Assembly: GCF_014646135.1 (NCBI RefSeq)
Contig: NZ_BMMW01000004.1
Location: forward strand, 62,001-126,000
DNA: 64,000 nucleotides
Source: Nocardia camponoti
GTDB lineage: Bacteria > Actinomycetota > Actinomycetes > Mycobacteriales > Mycobacteriaceae
Reading direction: 5' to 3'
Both the position numbers and the translations under genes were made by a program. The first letter of the stretch is position 1; every line of letters begins with the position of its first letter. The notes beneath the pieces were generated by a model. That model was given only the letters and a program-made list of their open reading frames with translations, ran no database searches and was not told where the DNA came from. Positions 62,281 through 64,000 of this stretch are shown here, piece by piece.

Positions 62281-62654
62281 CCGAGGACGCGGCCATCGAC
62301 GGCACCTTCGCCGAACGCGTGTACGCGACCGCACGCATCCATCTCCGGTTCGCCGTCGAGAACGCGGCCCTGCTGACCCTGATGTTCAGCAGCAAACAGC
62401 ACGCCGACGTCACCCCCGAATTGGCCGAGGCGATGCGCCGGACGTTCACCCCGGCCATCGCGCTGATGGCCGAGGGGCAACGCACAGGCGAGGTGATGCC
62501 CGGTGATCCGGCGCGAATCAGCATGTCGCTCGCGGCGGCGGTGCACGGTTTGGCCGACTTCGTCGTCTCCGGATTCCTCGCCGAAGAGGCCGCGGAACAC
62601 CTACTGCACGACACGGTCACGAATTTCATTGTGGGACTTCGACCCCGAACGTGA
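62280..62654 (+). pseudogene. C-terminal fragment of a TetR-family regulator
   Basis: About 124 codons ending at 62654 read FAERVYATARIHLRFAVENAALLTLMFSSKQH and MRRTFTPAIALMAEGQRTGEV ... SMSLAAAVHGLADFVVSGF, the WHG-type TetR C-terminal domain. The DNA-binding N-terminus is missing and no start is seen. It overlaps the 3' end of the monooxygenase fragment on the other strand. Confidence 0.75.
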
Positions 62655-63320
62655 CGACAACGTCTCGAATCGGTAGTCGTCGATCGGGAAATGCCTACTG
62701 CGCCAACGGGCCTCGCACAGGGTCGATGGGCGCAGATAGGCCATGTCGCCCTGGGAGTTCACGTAATACGTTCGGAGACCGGCGTTTTGGACCGTGAAGT
62801 AGTGCTTGATCAGCTTGCCTCGGCTGCGGACCTGATCGTGGTAGTCGGCATGCGCTGACTCGCGCACTTCGACCACGGTCGCGCCACGCTCGCGACCCTT
62901 CGTGATGGCCCGAATCGCGTGTGTCGCACTGACTTCAACCAGGGTGTGCCACCCCGAGCCGGTCCACGAGTACGGGCCCGAGATCAGCCAGCGGTTCGGC
63001 AGTCGAGGGATGGCCACGCTCTCGTAGGCCTGAAGTCCCTTACTGGCGAAGAATTCGGCCAGGTCGAAGCCGTCACGCCCGACGACGGCACCCACGTGAT
63101 AGCTCTCCGGATCGGAGAACATCTCGTATCCGGTGGCGAGCACGATCATGTCGTAGTCGCGTTCGACCCCGTCCACGGTGCGGATGCCCGACGCGGTGAC
63201 GCGGTCGATCCGGTCGGTGCGCAGCGCGACATTAGCCCGATTGAAGGACTGGAGGAAGGTATTCGACGCGGTCGGGCGCTTGCCGATCGGGCCGTAGTCG
63301 GGGATCAGCCGCTCAGCCAC
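62601..63320 (-). pseudogene. C-terminal fragment of a Baeyer-Villiger monooxygenase
   Basis: About 240 codons: RLIPDYGPIGKRPTASNTFLQSF, VTASGIRTVDGVERDYDMIVLATGYE (the FAD-family ATG motif) and LISGPYSWTGSGWHTLVEVSATHAIRAI. The N-terminal GxGxxG FAD-binding half and the BVMO fingerprint are absent. It is a 5'-deleted gene for oxidation of ketones, cyclic or steroid, abutting an aldehyde dehydrogenase scrap. Confidence 0.82.
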
Positions 63321-63369
63321 CCTCGGAAAAGGCGGGCAACAGCAGCGCCAACGAGGTTGGGACGATGTC

Positions 63370-63480
63370 GCCGCCCGGTACGGTCTGCGCGAAAACGGTC
63401 GGCTCGAAGAACAGCGGGCCGAGGTCGGGGCACGCCGCGCCACCGGTGAGCACGGTCGCGCCCTCGGAGGCGGTCGAGGA
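63370..63480 (-). pseudogene. Aldehyde dehydrogenase scrap
   Basis: The minus strand reads EGATVLTGGAACPDLGPLFF then EPTVFAQT, the conserved segment between the catalytic Cys and the EEIFGPV motif of aldehyde dehydrogenases. Nothing else of the enzyme remains on either side. Confidence 0.75.
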
Positions 63481-63667
63481 GGCGCTCGCGCGACGGCCGG
63501 AGGTGCGTGACCAGCCGTATCGGGCGATCGTCGAGCACGTGGGTCCGATTCTCGCGGGCGACACCGTGACGATGCGCCAGGAAAGCAGCGACAGCGGCTT
63601 GTTCCTGCAACTCGACGTAGCTGGGGCGGCACGGACGTTGGCCAGCGTGGCCCGAATGGGTGCGTGA
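63468..63667 (+). pseudogene. Unidentified C-terminal fragment ahead of fadD fragment
   Basis: The plus-strand frame reads EEALARRPEVRDQPYRAIVE ... HVGPILAGDTVTMRQESSDS ... GLFLQLDVAGAARTLASVARMGA to the TGA at 63665-63667, which overlaps the ATG of the next fragment (TGATG), as in an operon. I do not recognise the family. Its 5' part is lost at the join with the aldehyde dehydrogenase scrap. Confidence 0.45.
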
Positions 63668-63840
63668 TGAGAATGACTGTGTCACAAGATATTTCATCCT
63701 CGATCGACATCACGAACGCGGTATTCGACCACGCGGCGACCACCCCCGATCACGTTGTCTTCCAGCGCCCGACCTTGGGCGAATGGCACGACGTGACCGC
63801 CGCCGAATTCGCCCGGATCGTCTGTCGTTGCGGCTCCTGA
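63667..63840 (+). pseudogene. N-terminal fragment of an acyl-CoA ligase gene
   Basis: ATG 63667 (or 63673) opens MTVSQDISSSIDITNAVFDH then AATTPDHVVFQRPTLGEWHDVTAAEFARIV and a stop at 63840 after an out-of-family CRCGS. This is the start of a long-chain acyl-CoA synthetase (AATTPD...EWHDVTAAEFA), cut after about 52 codons. The 63841-63966 stretch shows no gene. Confidence 0.75.
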
Positions 63841-63966
63841 CCAATCGTGAAGAAGTACACGCCCGAGCGCTGACGCAGGCACATTCCACCGCCAAATGCG
63901 CTGAAGCTGACCGAGTTCGGGGCTCGGCACGAAGTAGTTGTCGTAGGCCGAAGCTAGGTTAATCTT

Positions 63967-64000
63967 GTGACTAAGTTCGTGGACTTCAATCTCAAACTCG
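63967..64000 (+). CDS. Possible gene start at window edge
   Basis: GTG 63967 opens VTKFVDFNLKL and runs off the window. TTGTCG and TAGGTT with 17-base spacing lie just upstream, with the GTG about 7 bases after the -10-like element, which would suit a leaderless transcript. Only 11 codons can be read, so no product can be named. Confidence 0.3.
   Translation, partial: MTKFVDFNLKL

Noticed and set aside
61566..62654. Single 362-residue gene on the plus strand
   Set aside because: Only its last 124 codons resemble a TetR C-terminus; the first part is antisense or out-of-frame to the SARP and membrane fragments.

Overview
The window is a high-GC chromosomal segment of an actinobacterium, most likely a mycolic-acid-containing member of the Mycobacteriales (Nocardia, Rhodococcus or Gordonia-like; the genus cannot be fixed from sequence alone). 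The case rests on the block aceE / lipoprotein / DUF3052 / ahpE, which matches M. tuberculosis Rv2241-Rv2238c, and on an S-(hydroxymethyl)mycothiol dehydrogenase, an EphD-type hydrolase-SDR fusion, a UfaA1/CFA-type methyltransferase and a DUF3145 protein.

Layout. 1-5.3 kb: aceE (5' part only), lipoprotein, DUF3052, ahpE, tRNA-Val and a fatty-acid methyltransferase. 5.4-7.2 kb: small unknown and membrane genes, with a 47-bp duplication and a scrap of a restriction-type helicase gene. 7.2-12.1 kb: a zinc-uptake locus (aztB-aztC-aztD leftward, aztA rightward) around a Zur-like box; the permease is fused in frame to a beta-propeller that keeps a lipobox-like motif. 12.2-15.8 kb: a secreted glycosidase with a bulb-lectin domain, an FBP zinc-finger protein, and AraC and GntR regulators. 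16.0-24.0 kb: a tightly overlapping operon with a complete Opp/Dpp-type ABC importer and two amidohydrolases, probably importing and deaminating or hydrolysing a small nitrogenous compound. 24.0-33.7 kb: housekeeping and catabolic genes (RNase Z, NYN protein, DUF3145, two serine hydrolases, NDMA-dependent alcohol dehydrogenase with a KstR-like box, DinB, APH-type kinase, fused PabAB).

33.8-37.8 kb holds the most unusual intact module: a TerD/zinc-ribbon/TerB-like/HNH protein and a TerD/vWA protein flank two divergent paralogous two-helix membrane proteins, ending at a tRNA-CAU gene. Next to it, 38.0-39.3 kb carries a Cys/Gly-rich membrane peptide divergent from a glycine-rich-domain protein. 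39.3-43.1 kb is a lipid-modification operon (di-iron-like hydrolase, ferredoxin reductase, EphD-like fusion). A tiny SD-preceded hydrophobic ORF with a terminator lies at 43.35 kb. 43.5-54.6 kb contains DUF72, CocE-type hydrolase, mycothiol formaldehyde detoxification, small proteins, a TetR/MBL pair, a tannase-type esterase and a pentapeptide-repeat protein.

54.6-64.0 kb is largely a decaying region. Intact genes (UvrD-like helicase, RibD-type reductase, acyl-CoA ligase) lie among broken VOC genes, an ADP-ribosylglycohydrolase remnant, a 5'-truncated SARP regulator, and fragments of TetR, Baeyer-Villiger monooxygenase, aldehyde dehydrogenase and acyl-CoA ligase genes. Two segments (about 204 and 120 bp) are each present twice there, so the region has been duplicated and deleted repeatedly. 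All family calls were made by reading motifs; no database search was run.
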